64,000 bases of DNA from Viola odorata. Lineage: Eukaryota; Streptophyta; Magnoliopsida; Malpighiales; Violaceae. The notes beneath the pieces are model-generated. The model ran no database searches and had not been told where the DNA came from. It saw only the letters and a program-made list of their open reading frames with translations. The stretch is taken from contig OY829538.1 in NCBI GenBank assembly GCA_963691705.1, positions 48,759,151-48,823,150 of the forward strand, read 5' to 3'. Of the stretch, positions 42,350 through 53,614 are shown one piece after another (the stretch's first letter is position 1; each line of letters starts with the position of its first letter). The translations under genes and the position numbers were made by a program.

Positions 42350-42979
42350 TCAACAAAAATCAGAGAATCCAAAAGGTGGCGGAGAAGATAAGGGAGAGAG
42401 AAAGGATACGGCTGGCATATCAAATGCCTCCAACGTGGTCCAGTTACTCGTCGGGACCTCGACGTGCTTTGATACTCTAGGTCTGGACAGGTGGGTCCTC
42501 CACCATAGCTCCTCAACAACCGAGGGCTGGAAACCTTCATAGAAGGGCTTCAGTCTTTGCCCACTGACTTTGAAGATGACTCCTGTAATAGGGTTCTGGA
42601 TTTCAACTGCCCCATGGGTGTAGATTGTCGTGACCACGAAAGGTCCAGACCATTTGGATTTCAGTTTCCCCGCGAAGAGTCGCAGTCGTGAGTTGTACAA
42701 CAAGACTTGCTGTCCAACTGAGAACATTTTGGGACGAAGATGTCGGTCATGATATGCTTTTGTCTTACCTTTATAGAGCAGGGCGTTCTCATAAGCATCA
42801 TCCCTTAACTCTTCTAACTCTTGAATTTGTAAGCGCCTATGTTGGTCAGCGAGGCCTAGATCTGTGTTTACCTTTCGGATAGCCCAGAAAGCCTTGTGCT
42901 CTATCTCCACCAGGAGATGGCACGGCTTCCCATAAACAATTCTGTAAGGGGTCATCCCTATCGGGGTCTTGAAAGTTGT
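42350..42979 (-). pseudogene. Integrase C-terminal part of element C
   Basis: It begins after a TGA at 42977-42979 that replaces Arg in the AYRT motif. It runs [32 protein letters not shown] sequence, [40 protein letters not shown] and ends about 42350. This is the standard end of an Athila integrase, a DNA-binding barrel with no chromodomain. Confidence 0.85.
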
Positions 42980-43372
42980 TCAATAGGCCCAGAGAGCGTC
43001 ACCCAATTTCAAACTCCAATCCTTTCTGGGCTGGTTAACGGTCTTTTCAAGAATGGACTTGATCTCACGGTTCGAGACCTCGGCTTGTCCGTTAGTCTGA
43101 GGATGATAAGCAGTGGATGTTCTATGGTGGACTCCATACTTTGTCAAAAGAGAGGACACAACACGGTTGCAAAAGTGGGCACCCCTATCGCTGATCAGCG
43201 CTCTAGGTGTACCAAACCGATTGAAGATATTGGTGCGGAGGAAGTTCACAACCACCTTGGAATCGTCCGTTCGAGTAGCCTTGGCCTCGACCCATTTAGA
43301 GACATAATCGACGGCCAGAAGGATGTAGATGTTGCCAAAGGAATTGGGAAAAGGGCCCATGAAGTCTATACC
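42980..43372 (-). pseudogene. Integrase catalytic core of element C
   Basis: It lies between a TAG at 43370-43372 (expected Trp before GIDFMGPFP) and the TGA at 42977. It contains [14 protein letters not shown] (first Asp), [15 protein letters not shown] (second Asp) and [20 protein letters not shown] (catalytic Glu), so all three DDE residues are present. The core inserts the cDNA into the host genome. It is broken only by the flanking stops. Confidence 0.9.
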
Positions 43373-45262
43373 CTAGATATCAAAGATCTCGCAAGCGATA
43401 ATGTTTATCAAGGGCATCTGATTCCTGGCCCCGATATTTCCAGTGGCCTGACATCGGGGGCATGAGGCGCAGAACATGTAACTATCCTTGAAAATGGTGG
43501 GCCAGTACAGCCCAGCTTCCAGAACTTTCAGGGCCTTTTTCTTGGCCGTGAAATGGCCTCCTTCTGAGTGGCAAAATTTAAGGATCGAGGGCACCTCGTC
43601 CATGGTTACACATCTACGGATGATCTGATCCGAACAGTGCTTCCATAGGTAGGGACTGTCCCATATGTAGTATTTTGCTTGTCTTCTGATTCTGGTGCAT
43701 TCAAAGGAAGTGGAATCGGCTAGGTAAGTGCCTATAGCACAAAAGTTTGCAATATCGAAAAACCATGGGGAATAAACAGTTTGGACTAGACATAAGGGCT
43801 CGTCTGGAAAAGTATCTCTGATTGGCATAAGCGAATTATCTTCTTGGGCTGGAAGTCTACTCAAGTGATCGGCCACAAGGTTTTCTCTTCCGACCTTGTC
43901 TTTGATAGCTATATTGAATTTTTGCAGAAGCAAGATCCAACGGATAAGCCGAGGTTTGGCATCGGCTTTGGTCAACAAACACCGAAGGGCAGAATGGTCA
44001 GAGTAGATGAGGACCTGAGTTCCTAGCAGATATTGTCTGAACTTGTCTAGGGCGTAGACGACGGCCAGAAGTTCTTTCTCAGTGGTGGTGTAGTTCTGCT
44101 GGGACGGGTCTAGCAACTTGGAAGCATAATAGATGACATGGGTCTCTTTATCCTTCTTCTGACCCAAAATGGCACCTAGGGCCTGATTACTGGCATCACA
44201 CATGACCTCGAAAGGTAGTGTCCAGTCGGGGGCTCGAATAATCGGGGCCGAGATAAGTTTGTTCTTGAGAAGTTCAAAATCGGTTCTGCAGGCCTCGCTA
44301 AAATCGAAGGAAACGTCCTTTTGGAGCAATTTACACATGGGTTGGGCAATCTTCGAAAAATCCTTAATGAACCTTTGGTAGAAACCGGCATGTCCTAGAA
44401 AAGATCTCACATCGCGGACACAAGATGGGTAGGGCAGGGATTCTATTACTTCTATCTTGGCTTTGTCAACTTCAATTCCCTTGGCCGAGATAACATGACC
44501 AAGCACCAGGGCTCGATCCACCATAAAGTGGCATTTTTCAAAATTCAGGACAAGATTCGTCTCAATGCAGCGCTCTAGGCACCTTTTCAGATTGTTCATG
44601 CATTCTTCAAATGAGTTTCCATAGACGGTGAAGTCGTCCATGAAGACTTCGATTCCATCTTCAACTAATTCAGAGAAAATGCTGACCATACAATGCTGGA
44701 AAGTGGCAGGGGCGTTGCATAGACCGAAGGGCATGCGTCTATACGCGAAGGTCCCGAAAGGGCAGGTGAAGGTTGTCTTTTCTTGGTCTTCAGGAGCAAC
44801 TAGGATCTGATGGAATCCGGAGTAACCGTCTAGACAGCAATAATGGGTTTTGCCGGCCAGGCGTTCAAGCATCTGATCGATGAAGGGCAGGGGAAAATGA
44901 TCTTTCCTGGTAGCAGAATTTATGCGGCGGTAGTCGATACACACTCTCCACCCATTCTGGATCCGGGTAGGAATGGATTCTCCAGCCTGACCGATTGTGA
45001 TAGTTATGCCTGTTTTCTTGGGCACAACTTGGATAGGGCTGACCCAAGGGCTATCTGAGATGGGGTAGATAACTCCCGCATCTAACAACCTGAGAATCTC
45101 TTTCTTCACCACTTCCATCATAGGCGGATTAAGTCGTCTCTGGGGCTGGTGAATGGTCTTGCTTGCGTCTTCTAGGTGGATGTGATGAGTGCATAATGCT
45201 GGAGACAAGCCCTTAATGTCCGCAATGGTCCATCCTATGGCTTGCCTGAAGTTCCTTAGCAA
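43373..45262 (-). CDS. RT, RNase H and integrase zinc domain of element C
   Basis: This is an uninterrupted 629-codon segment of the gag-pol frame. RT: IQVVPKKTG, WRVCIDYRRINSATRKDHFP, CCLDGYSGFHQI, YRRMPFGLCNAPATFQHCM and catalytic VFMDDFTVYG (about 44620-44640). RNase H: FEVMCDASNQALGAILGQ, YTTTEKELLAVVYALDKF and LIYSDHSALRCLL, with the three acids in place. Integrase HHCC: HSEGGHFTAKKKALKV ... CASCPRC. An insertion ITITIGQAGESIPTRIQ sits between KKTG and NGW in RT. The segment would be released from a polyprotein; it is not an independent gene, and upstream stops prevent its translation. Confidence 0.9.
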   Translation of the reverse strand: MLRNFRQAIGWTIADIKGLSPALCTHHIHLEDASKTIHQPQRRLNPPMMEVVKKEILRLLDAGVIYPISDSPWVSPIQVVPKKTGITITIGQAGESIPTRIQNGWRVCIDYRRINSATRKDHFPLPFIDQMLERLAGKTHYCCLDGYSGFHQILVAPEDQEKTTFTCPFGTFAYRRMPFGLCNAPATFQHCMVSIFSELVEDGIEVFMDDFTVYGNSFEECMNNLKRCLERCIETNLVLNFEKCHFMVDRALVLGHVISAKGIEVDKAKIEVIESLPYPSCVRDVRSFLGHAGFYQRFIKDFSKIAQPMCKLLQKDVSFDFSEACRTDFELLKNKLISAPIIRAPDWTLPFEVMCDASNQALGAILGQKKDKETHVIYYASKLLDPSQQNYTTTEKELLAVVYALDKFRQYLLGTQVLIYSDHSALRCLLTKADAKPRLIRWILLLQKFNIAIKDKVGRENLVADHLSRLPAQEDNSLMPIRDTFPDEPLCLVQTVYSPWFFDIANFCAIGTYLADSTSFECTRIRRQAKYYIWDSPYLWKHCSDQIIRRCVTMDEVPSILKFCHSEGGHFTAKKKALKVLEAGLYWPTIFKDSYMFCASCPRCQATGNIGARNQMPLINIIACEIFDI

Positions 45263-45280
45263 GGAAATGAGCTTGGACTC

Positions 45281-46531
45281 CTAGAGGTCTTCGAGCTTGT
45301 TGGAGATAATGACAGGTAAAGAGTTATCGGGGCCTAGATAAGTATATTTCAAGTGAGTAGGCAGTGGCTTCAGATCTAGGGTTGGAGCCTGTTCAATAGA
45401 AGGAAATAACTTAGCATGGTCTGGATATTCAGGAGACTGATTCGGAGATTCATGCTGAGCAACAGCGCATTCCTCTAGGGCAACGACGACTGAGTGTAAT
45501 TCAGACGGAATAGGAAGTGTCGAGGCCACGACATCTAGAAGAGATGGCGTCAGACTCCTGTCAAGGGCAAATTGCAAGGGGTCAATAGAATATATATCAT
45601 CAATTTCCCCTACAATGGGATCAACAATATCAACATAATTCACACTAGAAAATTCAGAGGGGTGTCGCATGGCTTCTAGCATATTGAATTTGATGATCTC
45701 TCCATCAAATTCGAGGGAGATGGTGGCATCATGAACATCAATTTTTGCTCGGGCTGTGGCCAGAAATGGGCTGCCTAGAAGAACATCTGTGGACTTGGTG
45801 GATTCCTCGCTCTCCATTGCAATCACATAAAAATCTGCGGGGAATAAGAATTCTCCTACTTGGACCAAGACATCCTTGATGATCCCCTCGGGGTAGATGA
45901 TAGAGCGGTCAACAAGTTGGATGGCGAGGTCTGTAGGCACGAGAGGCTCAAGGCCTAGACTGTGATAGATTACCAAGGGCATAACATTGATTCCCGCTCC
46001 GAGGTCACACATGGCCTTGCCAATATCAACTGTTCCGATTCGGCAAGGGATTATGAACATGCCCTGGTCTTTACATTTCAGAGGGATCCGACGCTGGATA
46101 TGTGCAGACACGCTGGCCCCTACGCTGATCTTGTTAACTTCGGGGAACTTGTTTTTGTTCGTGCATAATTGCTTTAGAAATTTGGCATAGCGAGGGACGT
46201 TTTTCACGGCCTGGAGTAGAGGGATGTTTACAACCAATTTACTGAACATTTCAAAGATATCGCGGTCCTCCTTATCTTTCTTGGTCTTGACCAATCTGTG
46301 AGGGAACGGGGGCTCGAGAATCTTATGAATGTATTCCTGTGTAAATTCAGGGGGGTTAGGGTCGTTCCTTGGTGAACCTCTGAGAGAGCAGATTCTATCC
46401 TCCATGACTTCGACAGATCTGGGTACTTTAGGGAGCTTTGGTCTAGGTTTAGGTCGAATCTCAGTCTCTGGAGAGTTTTCAACTTCGGGGGCTGGATAAG
46501 TAGATGCTTTCAAGGTCGTGCCACTCCGCAA
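45281..46531 (-). pseudogene. Protease region of element C
   Basis: An open stretch of 416 codons in the gag-pol frame is preceded by stops in the nucleocapsid region and followed by TAG at 45278-45280. The start has the Athila-typical LRSGTTL. The retropepsin has KAMCDLGAGINVMPLVIYHS with the active site D-L-G-A, and the flap-and-tail motif DVLLGSPFLATARAKIDV. A linker with FPHRLVKTKKDKEDRDIFEM lies before it. The protease would process the polyprotein in virus-like particles. Confidence 0.88.
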
Positions 46532-47104
46532 AGTTAATGCACAGACATTGTGCTTGGGATTTACTTATGTCTGAGGTGGCAGCCTGCCATGATTTGTTAA
46601 CTCTTGCAATGTGGCAGTCAGGGCACTCATTTGCTTTTTAAGTTCATCTATTTCTTTCTGCTGCTCGGGATTCTTAGGCGTTTCAGCAGTCGGGGGCTGG
46701 ACAAAATTCTGGTCTGGAGGATGGACGAAGGTCTGATCCTGAGGAGGTTGGCGTTGATATTGGTTCTGATGAAATGTGGGTCGAGGTCTGAAATTTGGCA
46801 TATTAGGAGGGGGATTTCCATAGGGGTTCTGATGCTGTTGATGGCTAGGTCCCGAAAGCTGAGTGTTTGGGACCCATCCTTGGTTTGGTTGTTTTCAGCC
46901 TTGGTTGTAAGTCTGAGCGTAAGAGACTGGAATAAATTGGCCAGCAGCATTCACTTGTATTTCCTCCGGAATATGAGGACATGCATCAGTGGGGTGATCT
47001 ATGAAATTGCATATCTGGCAGGCCTTGACAGGTGCGGGTTATGTTGTTATGAAGTTTTGGAACATTCCTGTAAGAGAAGATATCTGGTTCTGAAGGGCAG
47101 CTAC
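46532..47104 (-). pseudogene. Nucleocapsid region of element C
   Basis: It is in the same frame as gag and carries three stops, near 47037 (TAA), 46890 (TGA) and 46566 (TAA). It has a canonical CX2CX4HX4C zinc knuckle (CQICNFIDHPTDAC, about 46980-47022), then a Gln/Pro-rich stretch and a short coiled coil (EQQKEIDELKKQMSALTATL). The knuckle binds genomic RNA during packaging. Confidence 0.85.
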
Positions 47105-48073
47105 TTAGACATCCTGGCCTGGATTGTTGGCAAGGTCGTCAGAGGTGTTCTTGGCCATGAGCTCTATCGTTGCTCGTGCCGCTCTTGGAGTTAGAGCAGT
47201 CAAGGATCCATTGGTGGCTGCGTTAAGCAGAGCCTTGTCCTGAGCCTTGAGGCCTTCACAAAAATATTGAACCAGAGCGTGCTCGGTAAGATTGTGGGCT
47301 GGGCAACTCGATTGCATTTTCTGAAATCTCTCATAGTACTGGGCTAGAGTCTCTTCTTTCTTCTGAACAATGGAGACGAGCTGCTTGCGAGTGGTATTTG
47401 AGATAGAAGTCGGATAATACTTCCCAGTGAAGATTTTTGACATGTCCGCCCAAGAACGAATAGATCTTGCAGGAAGGTCATAATACCAATCTAGGGCGTC
47501 ATCTTTGAGAGACCACTGGAATGCGCGAAGCTTGGCTTGCTCAATACTGACATTGGTGGGTTTCATGGCCTCGCAAATGGAGTGGAGCTGTTGGAGATGG
47601 CGAAGAGCATTTTCCTTGGCTACCCCTCGAAAAGTAGGCAGATGATGAAGCACGGCGGACTTCAGAGTCCAGTCATTAGGGACATTGGGCCAGTCAATGC
47701 AGCTACTGGCCATATCGGGGGTTGCATGGAAATTGTCGATGGTTTGCTGGTCTGGGGATGGTGGATCTTCGTGGTTTTCACGATTGTTACGGTTGTCATT
47801 GTTGGCTAGGTCATCCATTGCTGGAAAATTAAAGTGATCTGGTATGGGGTTTTCGGGGTCACGATGGAGAAATGTCAAGTCTAAGAAAAGCTGATGTTCC
47901 TGGTCGGCCAGATTAGAAGGGGAACTGTCGAGGGCAGGATGAGGGATCACTCTACGATGAGCAGAAGTCCCTTGAGCTTGCTTACGAAGTCCTCTTTCCG
48001 TTCTGGTCAACTCGAGGTCTAGAGGAAGTAGATCGGGAGCAGATCTCCTGGTTATACAAGAAAAACAAAACAA
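47105..48073 (-). pseudogene. Gag capsid region of element C
   Basis: An open frame of 322 codons ends in TAA at 47105-47107 where the polyprotein should continue. An Athila-like N-terminus (LLPLDLELTRTERGLRKQ) is followed by an acidic/Asn-rich linker and the retrotransposon gag core: HLPTFRGVAKENALRHLQQL, LRAFQWSLKDDALDWYYDLP, SWADMSKIFTGKYYPTS and ETLAQYYERFQKMQSSCP. It forms the particle shell. The start may lie slightly upstream of the first Met, close to the primer site. Confidence 0.88.
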
Positions 48074-48089
48074 AATCAGTACCGTTCAA

Positions 48090-48107
48090 TCCCCGGCAAC
48101 GGCGCCA
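48090..48107 (-). promoter_or_regulatory. Element C primer-binding site (aspartate-tRNA type)
   Basis: The minus strand reads TGGCGCCGTTGCCGGGGA, five bases after the 5' LTR end. This sequence is the known primer site of Athila and Calypso elements, complementary to aspartate tRNA. Confidence 0.9.
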
Positions 48108-48112
48108 AAATT

Positions 48113-49746
48113 TGATCGTCAGTCAAATATACTTAAATTTATCCTGATGCCTAAATGCACAAAGTAATGTGTATAGAGCAAGTCAGGGTCGAACCACAGA
48201 GAATGAAGGACTAATTTGCTAGTGACTAGTATGACAGGGCAATATGCAACAAATCTAACCAAAGTAACAATAACAGGGGGGTTTTATGTTGATTAATAAG
48301 TTAATCAACGCAGAGTAGGGGAGCTAACAAAACAGAATTGGAAAGTACTTATCTAGGGCACGAAAGTAAATCGTAATCCAGCGCAAGAAATGTAAAGTGT
48401 AATCCAGAGCAAGAGATGTAAACAGATCGAATGCGGGAAAAGTAATGAAAAGGATATTAATCAAATGAGACGAGATCTTAGCGAAAAGTGCTCCATTGGG
48501 TTGTTTTCTAGGTCGGCTAGTCATTGGTGCAGAAGTTTTCCAGACTCATGTGCAGATCTGCTATAGGGACCGCGTTTCCACACCGCATCCCCTACTTACC
48601 TTCGTAGATAAAAGTCGCCCCCCGTTTCCACATATGAGGTGACCTTGATGTTCAGCCATCCTCCCAGCTACCTTCCTTGTCATCAAAAGGTAGCCTTGAC
48701 CGTCCGGCCTGTCACGGCTCGAAGTAGGGAGGCTAAATTCAGAACGCCCATGAAGGAGAGGTAAGACAGACCTAGGGCGTGATAGCTCAGCTTGTCAGAC
48801 TCATATCGCATACCCTAGATAACTGTTTACCCCTAGGTGAGGCCTCTCGCGCTGCCTCCCCTAGGTGTCTGCTCCAACTCCAGGGCTTCGCGTCAGTTAT
48901 AACCCTGGAATATGATATTACTTATGCAGAAATACTAAAAGATGATCAAGCTCTTAACATTTCTAGACAAGCATGTAATTAAATCGGTAAACAGTCATGT
49001 GTCACAAAAGAATATATTAAGCATGCATTAGACCTCTTAGCCAAACCCTACAACCTGTGGAACACCCTTCAGCAAGAAAGGGGTATTTAGCTACTCATAC
49101 TATAGTATAAACAGTAGGTATATATAATCATACAATGATAAAACAAGGAATGTAAAAAGGGAGTAGAGTAAACTGATAGATTAATTAATAATCAAAGAGG
49201 AAAGTTGTTGACAATGGCTGCTCTTGGAAGAGGAGATGATTCCCAGAAAATAAGCACTGAAATTAATGTAAGAAATTATCCTTTGGAACAGCCGTCCTTA
49301 CAAAACCCTAAAAGTATGCTTAAATAGCCTAAGCCTAGCTAGGAGACAAAAACAGCTAAGGGGAGAGGAAGGATCAATGAGGGCGTGACAGCACACGTCC
49401 TTGCAAAAGGAATATTCTGGGATTCCTGACACGTCTGGTATCTTCTGGAAGCACTTGGGATTCCGTGCGGATCTCAGAAGATGCTCTCTTTGGAAGAAGG
49501 CTCAGAACTGTCGAGGCCTTGGGACAGCGCACTGGTCTGGTTCGCGTCGAGGTCTTGACAACGTTCTTTCTTCTAGGCATGGAAAATGGAATTCCTCAGA
49601 AATGCTCTAAAATAGCTTCTTTTCGGCCTTTTCCCTTCCTTGATGCTAATCTGCAAATAAGATTGAAATGAGGGTCAAATAGCAACATCGAGCCCCCGAA
49701 AGGGCTGGAAAGGAGGGTAAAATCTAGACCATGAAACGTGCTATCA
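48113..49746 (-). repeat. Element C 5' LTR
   Basis: It is 1,634 bp, the same length as the partner. A TATA-like TATTTAAGCATA lies on the minus strand at about 49315-49327 (partner near 37851-37857). The differences from the partner are mostly C/T and G/A transitions. Confidence 0.93.
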
Positions 49747-52309
49747 CGCAGCAGCAACACTGTAAGCGTTCTTTCTCTTGTTTTTCTTTTAAATTTCATT
49801 TAAAGCTTAGTCAATTAGTTAATCATTAAAACTTGCCGCAATCACCTTATTTTCAGCCTAATTTCACCATGCTAACATCCTCTTAAATCATCGTTGCTTA
49901 GTTTAATTGTTTCGTTAATTAACGTAAATATGCATGTCTTCGTTTCCTTCAACAATTCTACTGTTTTTGTTCCCATTTTCTTGCTGTGATTGCATGGCTG
50001 CGCTGGGGGAAGGGAGAGGCTTCTTTCGGGCCAAGAACCAGGTGAATCGGTCGCCTGGTTCATCACCTCCGTCGTCGGCAGTGGCGCCGGCGATGGGAGG
50101 TTGAAGATGATGATTGACTTGGGCCAAAGGGCCTGCGCACAAAATAAAAGAAAGGTGATGGGCTCGGCCCATCACCGTTAAAATTAATTTTCTTGGGCCA
50201 GGAATTGTTCCTGGCCCATTCTTCCAAATTTTAAGCTGGGCCCAGCCCATTTACATTTTTCCGAATCTTCGGTTCGTTATTTTTTCACGTAAAATGCTCG
50301 CATGCTTCGTATGATTATTCTTCATGATATGTGCTATTTTTCCTATATTTTATGCATGGATTGTTTAGTTCATTTTTTTGTAAAATATTCGTATGCTCAT
50401 TCTTGCGTCAACTCGTTTATTTAATTGTTTTTTTACGTGAATTGCTTATCGCGATATTCTATTTTATGTTATTTAACTTCAGTCATTTATATTCAGCAAT
50501 TTAATTTCAGTCATTTAATTTACCGCCTATATGGTCGGTTGTCATTTAATTTTTCGCAAATTATCAACTGCTTTAAATTTCCGTACTTATCAACTGCTTT
50601 AAATTTTCGCACTCATCATACTGCTGGAAATTCTTCTGCAAATTATCAACTGTTTAATTTTCCGCACTTTACTTATTCGCACTTTAATTTTTCGCAATTT
50701 ACTTTTGGCAATTTAAATTCAATATACCGCCTACATGGTCGGTCGGTCGCATTTTAATTCTCGTAAATATCAACTGCTTTAATTTTTCATAAACTGCTGG
50801 AAATTCTTCCGCAAATTATCAACTGTTTAATTTTCCGCACTTTACTTATTCGCACTTTAATTTTTCGCAATTTACTTTCGGCAATTTAAATTCAATATAC
50901 CGCCTACATGGTCGGTCGCATTTTAATTTTCGTAAATATCAACTGCTTTAACTTTTCGCAAACTGCTGGAAATTCTTCCGCAAATATCAACTGTTTATCT
51001 TCCGCAAATATCAAGTGTTTATTTTCCGCAAATATCAACTGTTTATTTTCTGCAAATATCAACTATTTTATTTTCCGCAAATATCAATTGTTTTATTTTC
51101 CGCAACATCAACTGTTTTATTTTCTGCATTATCAACCTGTTTTATTTTCTGCAAACCGTCAACTGTTTTAATTCCCTATAAATCGTCAACTACGTTTAAA
51201 CTTCTCTGCACTTATCAAAATAGCATTTAATTTTTGTATGCGTCAAATCAATCATTTTTCGCATGCAATCAACACAGCATTTAAATTCTCGTATGCGTAA
51301 AATCAATCATTTTTCGCATGCAATCAACCCGGCATTTAAATTCTCGTATGCGTTAAATAAATTAATTTTCGTATGCGTCAAATCCATCTTTTTTCGTATG
51401 CAATCAACTGTCATTTAAATCTTTGCACTCATAAAATTGTTTATTTATTTTTCGAGCTATCACTAACACTCTCATTTTGTAGATTTTAATTTCAAGCTTC
51501 GCTCGAAAGTACGCCTTTCGTTCCTTTTTATTTATTCAACGCTTTTCATAAAAATCAATCGTACGCATGATATATAGAATTGCTAGAACTAAAATCAACT
51601 CACATGAACAACGTGTTTAAAGACTTGCTTAAAATGCCATGTTCATATGATTTTAATTTCTCGCTTGTGTTGACTGCATGTACATGGGGATTTTCGATCC
51701 CACATCAGTTTTTTTTCACTTCAAAATCTATCATTTAAATTTGTACTCTATTAGCAATCCATGATAGGATCACGCAGTAATTAATTTAATCATGCATGGC
51801 CCGATGATGAAATAAGAGGGCGCTCATTCAGTCTTACGGAAAATTCAGTCCCATCACGTTACGATCAGGAATAATCAATCAATCTTGATAAACGGTAACC
51901 CCGTCAGAAAGATTTTTTTATTATTCCTGAACGGTCATGATCATAGAAAAGGCTAAAGTGACGATTCCTCTGAGGGCCCCATTTTTCAAAATGCATTTTA
52001 TCAAACATCTTTTTAAACACCTCTCTCATCAACCGGTAACCGTTTTCAGATGTGACTCAGGTGCCTAACACCTTCCCGAGACCATAACACGACCCCAAAC
52101 CTTTGTCTGGGGTCCAGACCCCTTTTTGTACCTTTAGTTTTTTTACTTATTATATTTCTTATGCCATGACGATTAAGGTTCCCTAAGCCTAGCAACCAAA
52201 TTAGGGTGGCGACTTCATTGTATGCTGCTAGGCGTCCTTTTACGCCGAGCATCTGAAGGTCTCAAATTTCGTTGCACACTCGCGAATTACTTTTTCGTGG
52301 GGCGCAACA
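49747..52309 (+). repeat. Element B 3' LTR, right part
   Basis: It begins with the second CGCAG (49747-49751) and continues the LTR, matching 21569-24155, to GGGCGCAACA at 52309. It contains TGGGCC motifs (50114-50250), the AT-rich minisatellite, U5 hairpin 52054-52082 and primer-site look-alike 52207-52220. Confidence 0.93.
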
Positions 52310-53614
52310 GTTTCTCACCTGCCACGGGTATCAACGGCGTGGGTTCGTCTAAATACGGAGTGCCTCCAGCTATGATGTAGATTATAGGGACATCATCCTC
52401 GCCGACTGCAAGTGTTTCCTTACCCCCTCCAATAGGGATGGCGTTAGCTCCTGTGGCGTGAGAAGGTGCTTGCCTGCTGTCAGTCGTTCTGTTCCCCGGA
52501 TTATTCCTGGCTTCTTCTCTTGTCTTGGTGGCGAACTCACCAAGATAGCCTTCGTCTACAAGGCGTACTATCGCCAATTTTAACTCTCTACATACGTCTG
52601 TCGAATGTCCCTTGGCTTTGTGAAACTTGCAGAATGCATTTTCCCTTCCTCCCATAATTACTCCTGGTTTCACAGGAGCCGAGTAACGGATGGGTAGGTT
52701 CCGCTGCTGGACAATTGATAAAATTTCTGCTCTCGGAAGTATGAGGGAAGGAAGGTCAGGGTCATATATCCGGCCCTTTGGTGGATCCGCTTGTCTTCTT
52801 GTAGGGGAATTTCCAGATCTCCCTTTCAAGAAATTACCTCTTTGGCGATTCGAGGTTCTGGGGATTTGATCTTTCCGTTGGCTGTAGTCATCACTTGGGC
52901 GCGTATCAGGAGCTGCGTTAGCTTGGGCGTTAGGAGTCGGATGTGGATCTTGGTGCATGTTCCGAATTTCTTCTCTATTTTCCTCTTCTTCCATCCTTGC
53001 GTAATTGTGTGCTTTCAGCCTCAACGCATCTAACGTCAGCGGTGGATCCACCATCAATGTATCTCGTAACTTCTCATAATAGCAGTTGCGCTTTAGGGCT
53101 TCCACAGTAAAATCGATGGTGACTCCTAGCGTTAGCGACATCTCAAGATCAAAGTGACTCAAGAAGTCTCTCAAGGGCTCATGCAGTTTTCGGTGGATGT
53201 CGAATAATGTTGCAGCGGACTTTCTGATGGGAACAGCTGTGCTAAACCGGCTCCAAAACTTGGCATCCAACTGAGAGAAACTATCGATAGACCCCACCGA
53301 AAGTCCTTCAAACCAGAGACGCGCTACACCCGATAGTGTCATGATAAAAATCTGACATAACGCGGCGTCACTGTGGGTTTGGAATTGTACAAAATCTTTC
53401 ACCTTGTTGAGGTGTGAGATTGAGTCTTTTGTGCCATCATACGATTCTGTGGGAAGCTTCACGTGTCGGTTGACTCTATGATGTCTTATGCGATAACTGA
53501 ACGGGTGACCGACATTATCGTCAGGGATTTCACGAGGTCGGTGAGGAGGAGGAACTTCGTCAGGGTGCCTCTAGGCTCGAAAGTCATGCTCATGATGTCG
53601 CCTAGGAGATCGGC
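52310..53614 (-). pseudogene. Gag of element D (5' part of the split element)
   Basis: A long minus-strand frame runs from about 53610 into element B's insertion point. It contains HVKLPTESYDGTKDSISHLN, VKDFVQFQTHSDAALCQIF, LSGVARLWFEGLSVGSIDSF, LRDFLSHFDLEMSLTLGVT and a CX2HX4HX4C knuckle (CKFHKAKGHSTDVC, about 52630). It is closely homologous to element E's gag. One in-frame TAG lies near 53575. The N-terminal end is cut by element E's LTR at 53615. Confidence 0.85.

Larger units (their letters stand above)
36642..49746 (-). mobile_element. Element C: Athila-type LTR retrotransposon nested in element B 3' LTR
   Basis: The element is 13,105 bp with TSD CGCAG (36637-36641 and 49747-49751). 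Both LTRs are 1,634 bp (36642-38275 and 48113-49746). Minus-strand order: primer site of aspartate-tRNA type, gag, protease, RT, RNase H, integrase (48073-42350, one frame), then an env-like ORF (41914-39905), 3' UTR, PPT, 3' LTR. About seven premature stops break gag-pol and three break the env-like ORF, with no large deletion. I count about 20 LTR differences (about 1.2%). Confidence 0.94.
20506..52309 (+). mobile_element. Element B: Ogre-type LTR retrotransposon containing nested element C
   Basis: The TSD GTTTC is at 20501-20505 and 52310-52314. LTRs are 20506-24155 and 35573-36641 plus 49752-52309. Without element C the element is about 18.7 kb. Order: primer site, leader, ORF1, gag-protease, intron, pol remnant, a 4-kb 3' UTR with tandem repeats, PPT. 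RT, RNase H and most of integrase are deleted, so the element is non-autonomous. Hand comparison of the first 1,069 bp of the LTRs finds about 27 differences (about 2.5%), mostly transitions, so it is older than element C. Confidence 0.93.
17162..53614 (-). mobile_element. Element D: decayed Tat-lineage gag-pol, split by element B
   Basis: The minus-strand order is gag (about 53610 to 52310), protease (20500-19830), RT (19753-19205), a degenerate RT/RNase H stretch and an archaeal-type RNase H (18543-18115). Element B (20506-52309) sits at the gag-protease junction, and taking it out with one GTTTC restores the frame across that junction. Homology to element E is strong along the whole length. 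Integrase is not found. Neither LTR of D is identified, because G abuts one side and E the other. Confidence 0.75.
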
